Positions 36,492-46,000 of a stretch of DNA of 64,000 nt are shown here, one piece after another (position 1 is the first letter of the stretch; every line of letters starts with the position of its first letter). Under the pieces are notes generated by a model. It was not told the DNA's origin. It did no database searches and saw only the letters and a list, made by a program, of their open reading frames with translations. The stretch comes from Lachnospiraceae bacterium (GTDB lineage: Bacteria; Bacillota; Clostridia; Lachnospirales; Lachnospiraceae). Made by a program: the position numbers and the translations under genes. The stretch is taken from contig SVEC01000002.1 of NCBI GenBank assembly GCA_015057555.1, positions 176,362 to 240,361 on the forward strand, read 5' to 3'.

Positions 36492-37757
36492 CTAGTTCAT
36501 TACTTCGCAAGGGCAGCTAATCTTACCAGTAATAGCTGATGCAGCTGCAACAGCAGGGCTTGCAAGATAAACCTCTGAATCAACGTGACCCATACGACCA
36601 ACAAAGTTACGGTTAGTAGTTGATACACACTTCTCACCTGCTGCCATAACGCCCATATGTCCACCAAGACATGGTCCACAGGTTGGAGTTGAAACGATAG
36701 CGCCTGCATTGATAAATATTTCTGCAAGGCCTTCCTTAATCATCTGAAGATATATCTTCTGTGTACCAGGGATAATGATAACTCTAAGTCCCTTGGCAAC
36801 CTTCTTATCCTTCATAATCTCAGCTGCAATTCTCATATCTGAGATACGTCCATTAGTACATGAACCAATTACAACCTGATCAATCTTTATATCGCCTACC
36901 TCATCGATAGTCTTTGTATTCTCTGGAAGATGTGGAAATGCTACTGTTGGCTTAAGTGTTGATAAGTCAATAGTGTACTCCTCATCATACTCTGCGTCAG
37001 CATCAGCCTCGTACTTAGTCCAAGTCTTAGTAGATGCCTCCTTCATATACTCCTCAGTAAGCTCATCAACTGGGAAGATACCATTCTTAGCACCAGCCTC
37101 AATAGCCATATTTGCTATAGTAAATCTATCATCCATAGTAAGGTTCTTAATACCCTCACCAACAAACTCCATAGACTTGTAAAGTGCTCCGTCTACACCA
37201 ATCATACCGATGATGTGAAGGATAACATCCTTACCACTTACCCAAGGAGCCTTCTCGCCAACTATATTAAACTTAATAGCTGATGGAACCTTGAACCATG
37301 CCTTACCGGTTGCCATACCTGCTGCCATATCAGTACTTCCAACACCTGTTGAAAATGCACCTAACGCACCATATGTACATGTATGTGAATCTGCACCGAT
37401 ACAAGTCTCTCCTGCAACGATAAGTCCCTTCTCAGGAAGAAGTGCATGCTCGATACCCATCTCTCCTACGTCAAAGTAATTCTTAATCTGATTAGCACAT
37501 GAGAACTCTCTTACACACTTACAATGCTCAGCACTCTTAATATCCTTATTAGGTGTGAAATGGTCCATAACAAGTGCTATCTTCTCCTTATCGAAGACAT
37601 CCTTCTTATTAAACTTCTCCATCTCATGAATCGCTACTGGTGTAGTAACGTCATTACCCAATACTAAATCTAAGTCTGCCTCGATTAACTGACCAGCTAC
37701 AACTGAGTCTAAACCAGCATGCTTAGCAAGTATTTTCTGTGTCATTGTCATACCCAT
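36492..37757 (-). CDS. leuC: 3-isopropylmalate dehydratase, large subunit
   Basis: Aconitase-family [4Fe-4S] enzyme of leucine synthesis. Cluster cysteines lie in GSCTNGR (about 300) and [13 protein letters not shown] (about 360-370). The start is ATG 37757, 8 bases after GGAGG; the frame open to 37772 begins inside that site. The 421 residues fit the short clostridial LeuC type. It is the first gene of the long amino-acid operon and is divergent from a LysR-type regulator gene. Confidence 0.98.
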   Translation of the reverse strand: MGMTMTQKILAKHAGLDSVVAGQLIEADLDLVLGNDVTTPVAIHEMEKFNKKDVFDKEKIALVMDHFTPNKDIKSAEHCKCVREFSCANQIKNYFDVGEMGIEHALLPEKGLIVAGETCIGADSHTCTYGALGAFSTGVGSTDMAAGMATGKAWFKVPSAIKFNIVGEKAPWVSGKDVILHIIGMIGVDGALYKSMEFVGEGIKNLTMDDRFTIANMAIEAGAKNGIFPVDELTEEYMKEASTKTWTKYEADADAEYDEEYTIDLSTLKPTVAFPHLPENTKTIDEVGDIKIDQVVIGSCTNGRISDMRIAAEIMKDKKVAKGLRVIIIPGTQKIYLQMIKEGLAEIFINAGAIVSTPTCGPCLGGHMGVMAAGEKCVSTTNRNFVGRMGHVDSEVYLASPAVAAASAITGKISCPCEVMN

Positions 37758-37806
37758 ATCGGTTACCTCCATTTATTTTAATAAATTTTGTTACTTATAT
37801 ATATGT

Positions 37807-37835
37807 ATCCTATTATCCTATGCATTTTAACACAA
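37807..37835 (-). promoter_or_regulatory. Promoter of the leu-ilv-ser operon
   Basis: TTGTGT (37835-37830) and TAGGAT (37812-37807) on the minus strand, 17-base spacer. Both elements deviate from consensus, as expected for a promoter needing an activator. The leader is about 40 bases, too short for a T-box. Confidence 0.45.
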
Positions 37836-37874
37836 GGAAAAATATAAATATAATATATAATAAGAATATCTGTT

Positions 37875-37889
37875 ATAACTTGAAGTTAT
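37875..37889. promoter_or_regulatory. LysR-type operator between leuC and the regulator gene
   Basis: Perfect 15-base palindrome ATAACTT-G-AAGTTAT. It fits both the general LysR pattern T-N11-A and the ATAA-N7-TTAT form known for CcpC. It overlaps the -35 of the regulator's own promoter and lies about 40 bases upstream of the leuC -35, the usual place for a LysR activation site. Confidence 0.7.
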
Positions 37890-37908
37890 GGCTCGATAGT
37901 GTTATACT
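37880..37908 (+). promoter_or_regulatory. Promoter of the LysR-type regulator
   Basis: TTGAAG (37880-37885) and TATACT (37903-37908), 17-base spacer. The -35 lies in the operator palindrome, so autorepression is likely. The leader has a further dyad CTAGAAT-GAT-ATTCTAG (37955-37971). Confidence 0.55.
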
Positions 37909-38023
37909 ACCATATATATTATAACGAAATATGTAGACTTATGTAGCGTTTACCCTAGAATGATATTCTAGAATTTATACATAACCATACAATTATGTCA
38001 ACAAAAACAAAAGGAGCTATAAT

Positions 38024-39088
38024 ATGTACGAAAACTTAAATAACTATAGAATATTTTACACAGTAGCATCCCTTGGCAATATAAGCAAGGCAGCAGACAA
38101 ATTATTTATTAGCCAGCCGGCTATAAGTAAATCCATATCTAATCTAGAAAAAGGCTTAGGGGTCACTCTCTTCTCCCGTACCTCTAAGGGTGTGTCCCTT
38201 ACTGAAGAGGGAGAAATATTATATCAGCATATTGGAAATGCATTTGACAGTATTAATCAAGCAGAGGATGAAATCAAAAAGATTCACGACTTAGGTATCG
38301 GGCAGCTAAAAATAGGCGTTAGTACATCCTTATGCAAGCATATTCTTCTAGATTACCTTAAGGTTTTTATCGACGAAAACCCTCATATTAAAGTAACTAT
38401 ACGATGTCATTCAACAAAGAACACTCTTAATCTCCTAGCTGAGGACAAAATAGACCTTGGCCTTATATGTGAGACAGATATTCCAAAAGGGTTCACATAC
38501 AAAGAGCTTACTACTATTCATGATATATTTGTTACATCGGACAGTTATCTGGATAACCTGCACTTAAGAGAAACTGACCAGGTTAGTCAGGATAATGAAT
38601 ATCAGTGGATGTTTGCGGGAAATATCACATCATTTATCAGTGAGGACAAAGCTTCTGCATCAGGTGAATCAGAAGCTAATGCAACAGACGCTTCAAACAG
38701 CTCTGTAATAGATGGTTCAGTTCTTAGAACTAATACAAAAAGCAAGCTGTCTATCAAGGATATATTAGAGAAATCTAACCTTATGCTCCTTGAAAAGAAC
38801 AATGTAACAAGGACCCACATTGACTCATACCTTGCTTCTGAGGGTATCTACCCTAACCAGGTTTTAGAGGTCAACAATATGGATCTTCTTATTGATTTTG
38901 CTTCTATCGGTATGGGTGTGGCCAGCGTTGTAAGAGAATTTGCCTTAGACTACCTAGAGTCCGGTAAAATTATAGAGTTGCCTTTAGAAAAAGAAATAGA
39001 AAAAAGAACAGTTGGATTTATCTATTCTAGTAATAAGAATAAATCTACTGTACTTAATAAGTTCCTAGAATTTTGTGAAAGCAAATAA
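38024..39088 (+). CDS. LysR-family regulator with an internal insertion
   Basis: Winged-helix DNA-binding domain at residues 1-65 (FYTVASLGNISKAADKLFISQPAISKSISNLE) followed by a periplasmic-binding-protein-like effector domain (about 90-354). At 354 residues it is about 55 longer than usual: an Asp/Ser/Ala-rich, low-complexity segment (about 195-245, SEDKASASGESEANATDAS) interrupts the effector domain, probably as a loop. AAAGGAG precedes the ATG. Its divergent position next to leuC and the shared palindrome suggest that it controls the leu operon; its ligand is unknown. Confidence 0.93.
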   Translation: MYENLNNYRIFYTVASLGNISKAADKLFISQPAISKSISNLEKGLGVTLFSRTSKGVSLTEEGEILYQHIGNAFDSINQAEDEIKKIHDLGIGQLKIGVSTSLCKHILLDYLKVFIDENPHIKVTIRCHSTKNTLNLLAEDKIDLGLICETDIPKGFTYKELTTIHDIFVTSDSYLDNLHLRETDQVSQDNEYQWMFAGNITSFISEDKASASGESEANATDASNSSVIDGSVLRTNTKSKLSIKDILEKSNLMLLEKNNVTRTHIDSYLASEGIYPNQVLEVNNMDLLIDFASIGMGVASVVREFALDYLESGKIIELPLEKEIEKRTVGFIYSSNKNKSTVLNKFLEFCESK

Positions 39089-39090
39089 CA

Positions 39091-39157
39091 AAAACAGATA
39101 ATATATTATCTACGCTAGCTCGTTTTTAACATTTTTAGATAATATATTATCTGTTTT
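39091..39157. terminator. Bidirectional terminator between LysR and DnaJ genes
   Basis: A perfect 21-bp stem (39091-39111 with 39137-39157) around a 25-base loop. The stem core AGATAATATATTATCT is itself a palindrome, so each arm can also fold or pair on its own. T-rich sequence follows in both directions. Confidence 0.85.
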
Positions 39158-39176
39158 ATTTTTATATATTATATTC

Positions 39177-39935
39177 CTAGCAACACAATCCTCCCCACGG
39201 AGTACATGCATTGCATAACAAATAATTACAACATAGATTTGTACAACAGTTTGAACAACCATAGGTTCTCACATTAGGCATACCGTAGCTGCTTGTACGC
39301 ATATTATACCAATCACCACCACCCTGCATACGTTCCTTAAGACGTCTGTACTCAGAGTTATTTGGTTCCATAGATATAGCTGTGTCTATATGGTCCATAG
39401 CTGTGGCATGATTACCCGCACCGTAATTGGCTGCGGCACTTAAGTAATACCATTTGGCTGTTCTTTCATCTATATCACTTAAGGTTCTAAGAGCCTCTGC
39501 ATACATCCTGTTCATGATAAAGTTTTGAGCTGCGTTAAGTCTACTTTCTGTCTGAGTTGTTCCACCACCCTGATTCCTAGCGCCACCAAATGGATCTGCC
39601 CCTCCGGCAGCAAAGCCCATAAAGGCTCTAAAGAAGTCCTCATAGCTATTAAAGCTTGTCTGACTAAAGCCTGAGCCATTAAAGCCGGAAGAACCATAGC
39701 CGGATGTTCCTCCTGAGCCATAGCTTGAGCCCGGACCATAGCTACCGGTCTTCTTATTCATTATAGCATCATATGCCGCCTGAACCTCTATAAACTTCTG
39801 CTCCATGGCATCCTTGTTAGGATTGTTTATATTAGCATCCGGATGGTACTTTCTACTTAATTTTCTATATGCTTTTTTTACCTCATCCTCAGAGGCACCA
39901 TTTTGTAATCCTAATACAGCATAAGGATCTCTCAT
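39177..39935 (-). CDS. DnaJ-domain protein with cysteine-rich tail
   Basis: The 252-residue product has an N-terminal J domain (1-60) with the HPD motif in [13 protein letters not shown], a Gly/Ser/Tyr-rich linker (65-125), a TPR-like helical pair (about 135-205, [14 protein letters not shown]) and a C-terminal cysteine-rich tail ([21 protein letters not shown]). It is not canonical DnaJ because it lacks the central CxxCxGxG zinc repeats. It probably recruits Hsp70 to a specific client. GGGAG precedes the ATG. The next gene upstream is a DUF5685 protein; the pair recurs in related bacteria. Confidence 0.88.
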   Translation of the reverse strand: MRDPYAVLGLQNGASEDEVKKAYRKLSRKYHPDANINNPNKDAMEQKFIEVQAAYDAIMNKKTGSYGPGSSYGSGGTSGYGSSGFNGSGFSQTSFNSYEDFFRAFMGFAAGGADPFGGARNQGGGTTQTESRLNAAQNFIMNRMYAEALRTLSDIDERTAKWYYLSAAANYGAGNHATAMDHIDTAISMEPNNSEYRRLKERMQGGGDWYNMRTSSYGMPNVRTYGCSNCCTNLCCNYLLCNACTPWGGLCC

Positions 39936-40045
39936 AATCTTTTTCTCCCGAATATTTTACCTGATTTTTTATATTATCATATGCTATGCACATAACTTGG
40001 GGCTTATCTCACTTTCATTCAAGTCAGCCTCTAATTATTACCAGC

Positions 40046-40924
40046 TTATCTGTCTTTACATATACTAACGAATTTCATCCATATACCTGAATATATGATA
40101 TTCCTAAGTATTGCAGTCTCATGTATTATAGGAAGTCTTTCATAGGACTTAGCCATATCGCTTGCGCACATCATAAGAAGCTTTTCTACATAACCTTCAA
40201 ATTCTTGCATAGCCAGCTCATTATCCATACATTCCTTGTACTTATATTCAAAAGGATTAAAATCACCCTTCTTTATATCCTTTTCCACATCATCGAAGGC
40301 ATCCATAATATATATGAACTTTCCTAAGTTATAGCCTAACGTCTTAAGCTCGCCCTTCCACATATCTCCATATTTATTCCTATCCTTGGAATCTAAATCT
40401 TTGAGAGATATATCAAAAATCTCACTCATTATAGCACCAAAGGCATTAGAAAGCTTGTCGATATTTCGGTCATTGGCTTGCTCAAGATCATATATAGTCT
40501 TTAGTGCCAGCTTAATTACTTCTGCCTTCTTGGGATATCTCCTCTCCACAAGCTTAGCCTGTTTCTTAAGAGTTGCACCATATGACAATTTAAGTAAATT
40601 CCTATTATCCTGCCAATCATCCTTACATTTATAATACGCAAGAAGAACATTCATATCTGCCACATAATCTATAAGCTGATTAGTCAGATATTTCTTCTTA
40701 CCCACAGGATGAAGCACACAGCCACTATGCATCCTATAGGTCACAGGCTCGTATAAAGCAGATAAGAGCACTGCCGCAAATGTAGCGTCATAGCTTAAGC
40801 TTATCTGACCTAAAAGGCCGTGATGATTTCCTAGACTATGGCATAATCCACAGTAATACTCTCTATACCTGTCAAAATCCTTTATTTTAAGTTCTGGCTT
40901 ATTAATTCCGATATAACCGAACAT
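40046..40924 (-). CDS. DUF5685 family protein
   Basis: The 292-residue product begins MFGYIGINKPELKIKDFDRYREYYCGLCHSLG, the start typical of DUF5685. It has CGLCH and later HSGCVLHP, possible metal ligands, and a helical body with Asp-rich stretches (MDAFDDVEKDI). It resembles all-helical enzymes of the isoprenoid-synthase type only loosely. No function is established. It lies upstream of the DnaJ-like gene in the same direction. GAGGAG precedes the ATG. Confidence 0.82.
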   Translation of the reverse strand: MFGYIGINKPELKIKDFDRYREYYCGLCHSLGNHHGLLGQISLSYDATFAAVLLSALYEPVTYRMHSGCVLHPVGKKKYLTNQLIDYVADMNVLLAYYKCKDDWQDNRNLLKLSYGATLKKQAKLVERRYPKKAEVIKLALKTIYDLEQANDRNIDKLSNAFGAIMSEIFDISLKDLDSKDRNKYGDMWKGELKTLGYNLGKFIYIMDAFDDVEKDIKKGDFNPFEYKYKECMDNELAMQEFEGYVEKLLMMCASDMAKSYERLPIIHETAILRNIIYSGIWMKFVSICKDR

Positions 40925-40970
40925 TATTAACTCCTCTTAGTGCACTGATACCAAATATAGATAATTATAT

Positions 40971-41417
40971 TTAATCTATTTTTTCCATTTCTTTAAGTAT
41001 ATTTGCACACATTTTTTCAAATACTCGCTTCATAGTCTCTGATTCTTCCTCAGTAACCCCCGCAAATACACATTTTTCCATTTCACTTTTCTGTTGAACC
41101 ATTTCGTCAATCATAGGTCTTACTTTATCTGTAAGTTTAAGATGCTGAACTCTCATGTCCTTTTCATCATGCACTATAGACACATATCCCATATCACTTA
41201 ATCTCTTCACTGACTGAGATATATGGCCCTTAGTAAACATATTTGTATTAGCAATGTCTCTGGCTGTATCTTCATTTCCACAATTAGCCAGATATATTAT
41301 TATCTCCATATCAATCTTTCTCAAATCATACTTTTCATATGTATTACATAATTTCTTTTCATATAATTTTTTATATTTACTTATATTCGTAAATATAATT
41401 GACTCCATATCATACAT
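40971..41417 (-). CDS. MarR-family regulator
   Basis: The 148-residue product has the winged-helix core of MarR proteins (TARDIANTNMFTKGHISQSVKRLSDMGYVSIVHDEKDMRVQ..LT, about 50-100). It probably represses its own gene through a dyad that overlaps the leader. AGGAGG precedes the ATG at 41417. The downstream gene in the same direction is DUF5685, 46 bases away, so these may form one transcript with the DnaJ-like gene. Confidence 0.9.
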   Translation of the reverse strand: MYDMESIIFTNISKYKKLYEKKLCNTYEKYDLRKIDMEIIIYLANCGNEDTARDIANTNMFTKGHISQSVKRLSDMGYVSIVHDEKDMRVQHLKLTDKVRPMIDEMVQQKSEMEKCVFAGVTEEESETMKRVFEKMCANILKEMEKID

Positions 41418-41430
41418 AGCATTTCCTCCT

Positions 41431-41448
41431 TAGTTTAATAGCAAACTA
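41431..41448 (-). promoter_or_regulatory. Candidate MarR operator
   Basis: Perfect dyad TAGTTT-N6-AAACTA just upstream of the ribosome binding site of the MarR gene, about 15 bases downstream of the predicted -10. Size and symmetry fit MarR binding sites. Confidence 0.55.
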
Positions 41449-41463
41449 TTTTAACATTAAAGT

Positions 41464-41491
41464 ATATTATCATTTAAAAATATTTAGTCAA
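41464..41491 (-). promoter_or_regulatory. Promoter of the MarR gene
   Basis: TTGACT (41491-41486) and TAATAT (41469-41464) on the minus strand, 16-base spacer; TATACT (41466-41461) is an alternative -10 at 19 bases. Confidence 0.5.
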
Positions 41492-41543
41492 TACTGTTCA
41501 TTATTATTTCACAAACTAATTTGAAATTTAACTAAATCTAGTA

Positions 41544-41574
41544 AAATCAAAACAGGACTCATAAAGCCCTGTTT
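41544..41574 (-). terminator. Terminator of the GH3 gene
   Basis: AAACAGG (41550-41556) pairs with CCTGTTT (41568-41574), 11-base loop, followed by TGATTTT on the minus strand. Confidence 0.65.
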
Positions 41575-41591
41575 CAATAAATCAATATATT

Positions 41592-42923
41592 TTATATATC
41601 TAATATACCTAAGCTATACTTCCACCTCAGAATTCTTCTTATAGAATCTTCCAGCTGTTCTTCAGTTATCCTTCCCGACTTCACGGCCTTAAGCACTGCT
41701 TCATACTGCACCTGGTAATCTGTAGCAAGAATCATATCATTGCCTGCTAATACTGCTTCTACAGCAGCCTCCTCCTTAGTGTACAGGTTAGCCACTCCAC
41801 CCATCATAAGGTCATCTGTGATAATCACTCCACCAAAGTCTAAATCCTCTCTCAGTAATCTATGAACTTCAACGGATAGGGATGCCGGCTTTTCTTTATC
41901 CATACATTCAACTATATTGTGGTTTACAAGTATGCACCATGCTCCTGAATCTATACCCGCCTCAAATGGAAGCATATCCACCTCATCAAATTCTTCTCGA
42001 GGCCTTAAATCTCTAATTACCCCATTGTGAGTATCACCATTATTACCATAGCCTGGAAAATGTTTAAGCACAGAGCCTATATTACAATCCTCCATAGTAT
42101 CCACCATTAGCCTTACATATTCCTCTGTCAGTCCAATATCCTCGCTAAATGATCTGGTGTATATAAAATCCCCTGTGCCATCCGGAATATCACACACTGG
42201 AGCAAAATTAACATTTATACCATAAGAAAGCAATAGCTCAGACTTAGCGATAGTATCCTTTGTTATCTCACCAAAGCCTCCAGCGTAATATAAATCTCTA
42301 GGAGACCTAAATTGATAAGGGGCAAGAAGAGAATAACAGCTGATTCTTACAACTGTACCTCCCTCTTCATCTATACCTATAAGTAGTGGTATCTTGCTAT
42401 TGTTCTGTAAATGTTCTATATTCCCTTTAACATCTTCCTGTGATTTACCTGCGAAATCACCCTTAAATAATATCACTCCACCAACCGGGTAATCCTTAAG
42501 AATGCCACCATCAAATCTACCATCGTTCTTAATAAAGAAAATTTGACCAACCTTCTCCTCTAAGGTCATATCCTCTATTATATTATCTATCTTTTTTTCT
42601 ACATCTTTTGATAGTATATATCTGTCATCTGGTACTGCATCCACTACTTCAGTGGTTAGCTCTGTTGTAACTTCTTCAGAAGTAGCTTCTGTAGTTACTT
42701 CAGTTGTCTCTGAATTTTCAACAGTCTCTGTGTTTTCTGCAACCACATCTACCTCTGTAGCTTCTGAGGTCTGTTTTGTTAATATGTCTTCTGTATTCTC
42801 GGTGGTCGTAGCATATTGATTCTCTCTATATTTATCTCTATTGCTTAAATCCGGACCAATTATGCCAAAAACTAGTATTACAAGGAACATAATAATGCAT
42901 ATTGTAACCTTTTTATTGCCCAT
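41592..42923 (-). CDS. Membrane-anchored GH3 beta-N-acetylhexosaminidase-like enzyme
   Basis: The product of about 443 residues has an N-terminal membrane helix (about 5-24), a Thr/Glu-rich linker (about 40-95, TTEVTTEATSEEVTTEL) and a GH3 domain with IGIDEEGGTVVR, KHFPGYGNNGDTHNGV (catalytic Asp-His pair) and ITDDLMMGG (nucleophile Asp). This is the NagZ pattern, which releases N-acetylglucosamine from muropeptides; the anchor puts it outside the cell. The ATG at 42923 is preferred; a GTG at 42944 is in frame but has no ribosome binding site. Its linker resembles that of the GH5 cellulase. Confidence 0.9.
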   Translation of the reverse strand: MGNKKVTICIIMFLVILVFGIIGPDLSNRDKYRENQYATTTENTEDILTKQTSEATEVDVVAENTETVENSETTEVTTEATSEEVTTELTTEVVDAVPDDRYILSKDVEKKIDNIIEDMTLEEKVGQIFFIKNDGRFDGGILKDYPVGGVILFKGDFAGKSQEDVKGNIEHLQNNSKIPLLIGIDEEGGTVVRISCYSLLAPYQFRSPRDLYYAGGFGEITKDTIAKSELLLSYGINVNFAPVCDIPDGTGDFIYTRSFSEDIGLTEEYVRLMVDTMEDCNIGSVLKHFPGYGNNGDTHNGVIRDLRPREEFDEVDMLPFEAGIDSGAWCILVNHNIVECMDKEKPASLSVEVHRLLREDLDFGGVIITDDLMMGGVANLYTKEEAAVEAVLAGNDMILATDYQVQYEAVLKAVKSGRITEEQLEDSIRRILRWKYSLGILDI

Positions 42924-43000
42924 AAATAATCTCACGCTCCACACATTTTTCTTACAAATGATTATACCTTAACTAGGCACTTTCTACAACCATAATACAA

Positions 43001-43029
43001 AAGGGATTGCGCATTTAGCACAATCCCTT
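43001..43029 (-). terminator. Terminator of purL
   Basis: AAGGGATTG (43001-43009) pairs with CAATCCCTT (43021-43029), loop of 11 that can partly close, followed by TTGTATT on the minus strand. Confidence 0.8.
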
Positions 43030-43053
43030 AGTAAAGATACTCTATATGTTATT

Positions 43054-46000
43054 TTATGAGAAATACTCAACACCAGACTCAAATATCTTCTGATCCTGGT
43101 CACCGTAAATATTTACAGCTACTGCTGTGCCTCTACGCTCTGAATGAGCCATCTTACCAAGTACTCTACCATCTGGGCTTGTAATACCCTCGATAGCGTA
43201 GTAAGAACCATTTACATTGAAGTACTCATCCATGGTTGGGTTACCATTCATATCAACGTACTGAGTTGCAACCTGTCCATTTGCAAAAAGCTTCTCAATC
43301 CATTCCTTGCTGGCAACAAATCTACCCTCACCATGTGATATAGGTACTGTATAAACACCACCAAGCTCTGCCTTCTTAAGCCATGGGCTCTTGTTAGTTA
43401 CAACCTTAGTATAAACCATCTTAGACTGGTGACGACCGATGCTATTCATAGCAAGGGTTGGCGAATCATCTGTCTGTGGAATAATCTCACCATAAGGTAC
43501 AAGACCAAGCTTAATAAGTGCCTGGAATCCATTACAGATACCAAGTGCAAGACCATCTCTCTCATTAAGGAGCTTCATAACCTCCTCAGAAATCTTAGCA
43601 TTTCTAAATGCTGTAGCGATAAATTTACCTGAACCATCAGGCTCATCTCCTGCACTAAATCCACCTGGGAACATGATAATCTGGCTCTGGCTGATAGCCT
43701 TAGTAAATGCATCTACTGAATCTCTGATATCCTGTGGATTCTGGTTCTTAAATACTATAGTCTCAACCTCTGCGCCAGCATTCTCAAATGCTCTAAGTGA
43801 ATCGTACTCACAGTTAGTACCTGGGAATACAGGGATAAATACCTTTGGCTTAGCTATTTTATTCTTAGCTATAAGGATGCTTCCACCATCATAGATTGGT
43901 GACTTAACAATTCCATCCTCAATCTTAAGCTCATCATTAATCTTATCATTCTGCTCTACACCAGACTCGGTTGGGAATACCTTTTCAAGAGTATTAGTCC
44001 AAGCAGCAAGTGCTTCCTCCATAGTGACCACCGCGTCACCATAAGTAAATGTAGCGCTAGCCTTAACTCCACCGATAACAGTTGCAGGAACTGCAAGCTT
44101 GCTTTCATTCTCTGGCTTAACCTCGATAATGATTGAACCGTAATCCTTTGCGACAAGTTCATCCTTTGTCACACCATCAATTATGTGAACACCAAGCTTA
44201 TTTCCAAATGCCATCTTACTTACTGCCTCGATAATACCACCGAAGCCTACAGCGTAAGCTGACTCAATCTTTCCATCCTTAATATCCTTAAGAAGTGCTG
44301 CATAAGTCTCTAATACGTTTGCGTAATCAGGCTTATCAAACTCATCCTTCTTAATATCAACCTTTAAGAGTACATTTCCAGCTTCCTTAAGCTCTGTTGT
44401 AACAACATCCATGTAATCAGCCACATCTACTGCAAAGGAGCAAAGTGTTGGTGGTACATCAATATCATTAAATGAACCTGACATAGAGTCCTTACCACCG
44501 ATAGATGGAAGTCCAAGTCCCATCTGAGCATCAAATGCACCAAGGAGTGCCGCAAGTGGCTTACCCCATCTATATGGGTCATTTCCAAGTCTCTCAAAGT
44601 ACTCTTGGAATGTAAGTCTAATCTTAGATACATCTCCACCAGAAGCTGCAATCTTAGCTACTGAGTGAAGTACTGCATATACTGAACCATGATAAGGGCT
44701 CCAGGTTGAAAGATATGGATCTAAACCGTAGCTCATCATAGTAACTGTATTTGTCTTACCTCTTAAAACAGGTAACTTAGCAATCATAGTCTGTGTAGGT
44801 GAAAGCTGATACTTACCACCATAAGGCATAGTTACTGTTCCTGCTCCGATAGATGAGTCAAACATCTCTACAAGACCCTTCTGTGAACATACATTAAGGT
44901 CAGCTAAAGTATTTAACCAAGTCTCCTTAACATTCTTAACCTCTGCCTTATCATTAAAGTAGTTATCCTCCTTAGAAGGCATAGCAACCTTAACTGCAGT
45001 CTCCTGATGAGCACCATTAGTGTCAAGGAAGGCTCTTGAAAGATTAACAATCTCCTTACCTCTCCAGCTAAGAACAAGTCTTGGCTCCTCAGTAACTGTA
45101 GCAACTGCAACAGCCTCTAAGTTCTCCTCGTTAGCGTACTTCATCATAGTATCTACATCCTTAGGATCGATAACTATAGCCATACGCTCCTGAGACTCTG
45201 ATATAGCAAGCTCTGTACCATCAAGACCTGCATACTTCTTAGGTACCTTATCAAGGTCAACCTTAAGACCTGCTGCAAGCTCACCGATAGCAACTGATAC
45301 ACCACCTGCACCAAAATCGTTACATTTCTTAATAAGAGAAGCAACCTCTTCTCTTCTGAATAACCTCTGAATCTTTCTCTCTGTAGGTGCATTACCCTTC
45401 TGAACCTCAGCACCGCAAGTCTCGATTGAGCTTTCAGTATGTGCCTTAGAAGAACCTGTAGCACCACCACAACCATCACGACCTGTACGTCCACCAAGAA
45501 GGATTATAATATCACCTGGGTCTGAGTTAAGTCTCTTAACTGCACGTCTTGGAGCAGCACCCATAACAGCACCAATCTCCATACGCTTAGCCACATAGTT
45601 TGGATGGTAAATCTCATTTACATGACCTGTTGCAAGACCAATCTGGTTACCATATGAGCTGTATCCGGCAGCTGCAACCTTAACAATCTTACGCTGTGGA
45701 AGCTTACCCTTCATAGTATCCTTAAGTGATACTGTAGGATCTGCTGCACCAGTTACACGCATAGCCTGATATACATATGAACGTCCTGAAAGTGGATCTC
45801 TGATTGCTCCACCAAGACATGTAGCCGCACCACCAAAAGGCTCTATCTCAGTAGGATGGTTATGAGTCTCATTCTTAAAGCTTACTAACCATTCCTCAGT
45901 AACTCCATCAATCTCAACTGGAACAACTATTGAACATGCATTGATTTCGTCTGAAATCTCCATATCCTCAAGTTTACCAGCCTTTCTAAGGGCCTTCATA

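Noticed and set aside
36500..37479. Several frames of 60-75 codons opposite or shifted within leuC, purL and ilvD
   Set aside because: Shadows of real genes; rich in Leu or Ser from codon bias, no ribosome binding sites.
37758..37835. T-box or leader-peptide attenuator upstream of leuC
   Set aside because: Predicted leader is about 40 bases with no stem I or antiterminator; no Leu-rich leader frame.
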